From positions 6,883,193 through 6,947,192 of the forward strand of contig OW388303.1 in NCBI GenBank assembly GCA_936450465.1: a stretch of DNA of 64,000 nt. The letters run 5' to 3'. This document shows, piece by piece, positions 61,130 through 64,000 of the stretch (the first letter of the stretch is position 1; every line of letters starts with the position of its first letter). This stretch comes from Gibbula magus (Eukaryota; Mollusca; Gastropoda; Trochida; Trochidae). Made by a program: the position numbers and the translations under genes. Below the pieces are notes generated by a model, which searched no databases, was not told the origin of the DNA, and worked only from the letters and a program-made list of their open reading frames with translations.

Positions 61130-63234
61130 TCGTAAGAGTTATCTCCCTTATCATATAAACAGACTTGCTCTTGAGTCAATATATATATATGTGCTCGCAT
61201 CACTGTGACATAGCGCCGTGTAACTGAAGAAATAGGTCATGTCGAGGAATAATTACACATACTGTACTCATATTCATATATTCATATTGTCGACAAACTA
61301 TATTGTTTGTTGCTGAGTGCAACATTTGATTATTCGTATAATTAATTCATTAAAATTATGAATAGCGACGAGCACGTTGTTTTCTATATAACATAAATAT
61401 CGAATGAATAGTTTTTAATTAGCAATTAATTTCAAGTATTGATGTATTCATTTCTCCATTTTTAACCTCATAATTTATTTTCTATATATAAAAAAACAAT
61501 ATCAATGTATTCATGTTTCATAAAACTTGTGCAAATGTAACGACAGTTAGTACTAAGCCTTACCGTATTTTGTTAACTCAAAAAATCGTTTTACTTCGTA
61601 TGATAGTAATAGTAATCTATTCATTTTCAATGCTTTTAAAGAAATGTCAATGATGACATATGGTACTCTGTGTAATTGTTATCCAAAACATTTGTGTACT
61701 TTTCAAATGATTGCCAATTTCAATTATTCATGTTTTCAGTAGTAAATGCATCAATGAAGTCTTCATGCATCATAACTAGAGAATATTAAACGAGTTTCCG
61801 AATCATATAACACGTGTGTCACAATGTCAGTCATAATCCAAGACTGAGCGAGGGATATACCCTTGTAATACAGTTGTAGGTCTCCCAAGTAGTGTGATAT
61901 ACGCTATAATATACGCACTAAAGAAACATTACCACTCACACTGCGAGATAGGTTGATACAGGCTACAGAAACATATATAGCTACATGATGTTTACTAGGC
62001 GAGATAGGATAGCGAAATATAGGACTTACTCTATGAATGAAATTTTATATACTTCTTTCCTAAATACATGCCTATCAAAGACATTCAAACTCGACTTTAT
62101 CCGGTATTATATAACTCACAGATGCGTAAACATGTCAATTTAGTCTCTATCTCCTTGGAACAGCCAAGATATACCCAAAATAGCGGGCCTGGATTTCTAA
62201 GCACACAATTTTAAAGGAAATACTGCAAGGCCTAAATCAGTCACTAATGGAGACTGGCAAGAGTTATGCCTTGCATTGGGAAGTTGAGATATACCTTGAT
62301 GTGAGGTCTTACTAACATTTACAAAGCAGGGATATTATCTTAGACTGTCCATTTTAAAATATCTATTTTTAACGCTGAAATGATTACTTTAATGTGGAAG
62401 TTTGTGTGTAAAATGACCAACTCTACAGAAAAATATATCTAATTTCAAGTACATGTTACGTGGTGGCGGTTATGGTAATGATTACTCTCTCTGAAGTCTT
62501 CGACTAGGACAGATCTGATATAACATATATATCCAATCTGTAAATTTGCCGAAAGATAGTCTCGAACTCCATACCTTCATACTTATGCACACTAAACCCA
62601 TCGATCTCCAAGATATCAGAGCAGATGAACTAAATGGTAAGTGCTCCGTACGACTGACATGATATGCATATATAAGTAATATTTTACGGACGACTCTTTA
62701 GCTTTTTTGAGAAGGCAAGTCGGGCCATTTATAAAAGTGAATATTTGTGATGTTTTTCGGTGCTTGTGATCGGTCTTTACCCTTTACATACAGTAGCCTA
62801 CTTTGTTTTGACCTGTTGGAAATTTGGTAGCTTTTCTTTTGGAGGCCAGTTTATGAACGTATGTAGTCTTTTATTCATTACTGATATCGTGAAATTGGAG
62901 ATTTTACCCACAAGGGTTCGAATCGCTGTTTTGAAAATATTTTCAAAATTCAAAATCTAGATTGTTGCAATCATATACTGTTTATATATGATATGATGAG
63001 CTTATATTCCAACTTTGATCGAAATCGGTTAAGATTTGAGATAACTATCCCCACTATTGGTGTCTTTATATATATATATATATATAATTTATTTCATGCT
63101 TCGATACATTGTTCTGAAGCATTAATAAATGTACTACTTCTAAATAGAGCTATTGGCTGTGAAGAGTAGTCAAGCTCCACACATACATATATACATATAT
63201 AACAAGAAGGTGTTTTTAATCGTAAAAACAGATC
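61130..63234. other. Region upstream of GGCT, no gene supported
   Basis: The GGCT promoter should lie at its left end; I see no clear TATA or initiator. It contains the partial hAT-like MITE at 62.2 kb and a (TA)n run near 63,069-63,086. Confidence 0.4.
62176..62287. mobile_element. Half copy of the hAT-like MITE
   Basis: In reverse orientation it matches the left half of 39,891-40,114 ('ctaaatcagtcactaatgga', 'gactggcaagagttatgcct'). It stops after the shared 'ccaggcccgcta' and lacks the opposite terminus. GATATACC occurs on both sides (62168-62175, 62288-62295), as if the deletion derivative itself had transposed. Confidence 0.65.
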
Positions 63235-64000
63235 CCCCCGCCATCCCCTAATTCAATTTCAGTTGTTAATCTTCCAAAAGACAAAGTCAAAATTGTTGCC
63301 ATGGAAAACAGAACAAAATTAAATTCTAAAAGTTCAAACACCCTAAAGGCACATCTTAATTATATCGGGAGGTAGTGTACCAAACTTGGCGAGGATAGCC
63401 TCGATAGTTTCAGAGATCTGCTCTGGAAACAAACCCCACCCTTCTAAAGGACAACGTCCAAATGGTTGGCACGGAAAGGCACATCTACATGATATGAGAA
63501 GGTATAACAAATTTGGTGAGGATTAGTCAAACAGTTTTAAAAAATCCGCTTCGGAAAGAAACTCTACAAAGTCAAAATTGTTGCCGTGGAAACAGAATTT
63601 TTTTTTTTAATAAAGTTCAAACCCCCAAAAGGAACATCTACATGATATGGGGAGGCAACATACTAAGTTTTGTGAAGATTGGTGAAGTAGTTTTAGAGAT
63701 CTGCTCCAGAAACAAACCCTACCCTTCGAATAGACTAAGTCCAAAGTGTTACCATGGAAACAAACAAAAACAATTAAAAAATCTGAAACCCCCAAAAGAC
63801 ACATCTACATGATATGGGAAGGCTGTATACCAAATTTGGTGAGGATTGGTCCAGCAGTTTTAGAGATCTGCTCCGGAAACATACCCTACTCTTCAAATAG
63901 AAAAAAATCCAATTTGTTACAATGGAAACAAACAAAGGGGAAAGCTGTGTAGCAAATTTGGTGAAGATTGGTCAAGTAGTTTTAGAGGTATGCTCCGGAA
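63235..64000. repeat. 'ctgctccggaaac' tandem repeat, about 5 units, runs off the window
   Basis: Units of roughly 110-175 bp with 'agttttagagatctgctccg', 'gttaccatggaaacaaacaa', 'aacccccaaaagacacatct' and 'gtataccaaatttggtgagg'. Same family as 49,540-49,835. Confidence 0.9.

Noticed and set aside
61020..61208. Plus-strand 62-codon frame
   Set aside because: Antisense of GGCT exon 1, whose minus strand has FGSNLLKERL.

Overview
This window is animal nuclear DNA. The genes are split by GT-AG introns, intergenic sequence is AT-rich, and satellite, LINE, SINE, MITE and tyrosine-recombinase relics are dense. A BIR-only IAP gene and (ATT)n-tailed SINE-like repeats suggest a lophotrochozoan, most likely a mollusc (inference). 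Three protein genes are supported, and two of them are mostly in exons too short to show as long open frames.

Layout. 0-4 kb: intergenic, one SINE-like element. 4.24-5.03 kb (+): an uninterrupted gene for a two-BIR IAP-like protein without RING. 8.4-19.4 kb: one 11-kb array of a 69-bp satellite (about 159 copies) with a recently duplicated 2133-bp higher-order block, then a LINE remnant and a 40-bp array (20.2-21.2 kb). 21.9-38.0 kb (-): a secreted animal haem peroxidase rebuilt here from 13 exons with compatible splice phases, plus a tentative last exon; its introns hold minisatellites, foldback elements and TTAA-flanked MITEs. 38-48 kb: intergenic relics (hAT-like MITE, two LINE fragments, Tc1/mariner fragment, old duplications). 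48.1-61.1 kb (-): gamma-glutamylcyclotransferase (GGCT) in three coding exons. Its 11.5-kb first intron contains a tyrosine-recombinase retroelement relic (gag-like frame, tandem GC-rich words, YR split by a SINE, a 42-base poly(G)), a 306-bp terminal-inverted-repeat element, MITEs and a mariner end. 61-64 kb: intergenic and repeats.

The three genes do not form a pathway or operon. The peroxidase (extracellular, H2O2-using) and GGCT (cytosolic glutathione turnover) both touch redox chemistry and the IAP-like gene suggests apoptosis or immunity, but sharing a neighbourhood is not evidence of joint function. All calls come from reading the sequence; no database search was run.
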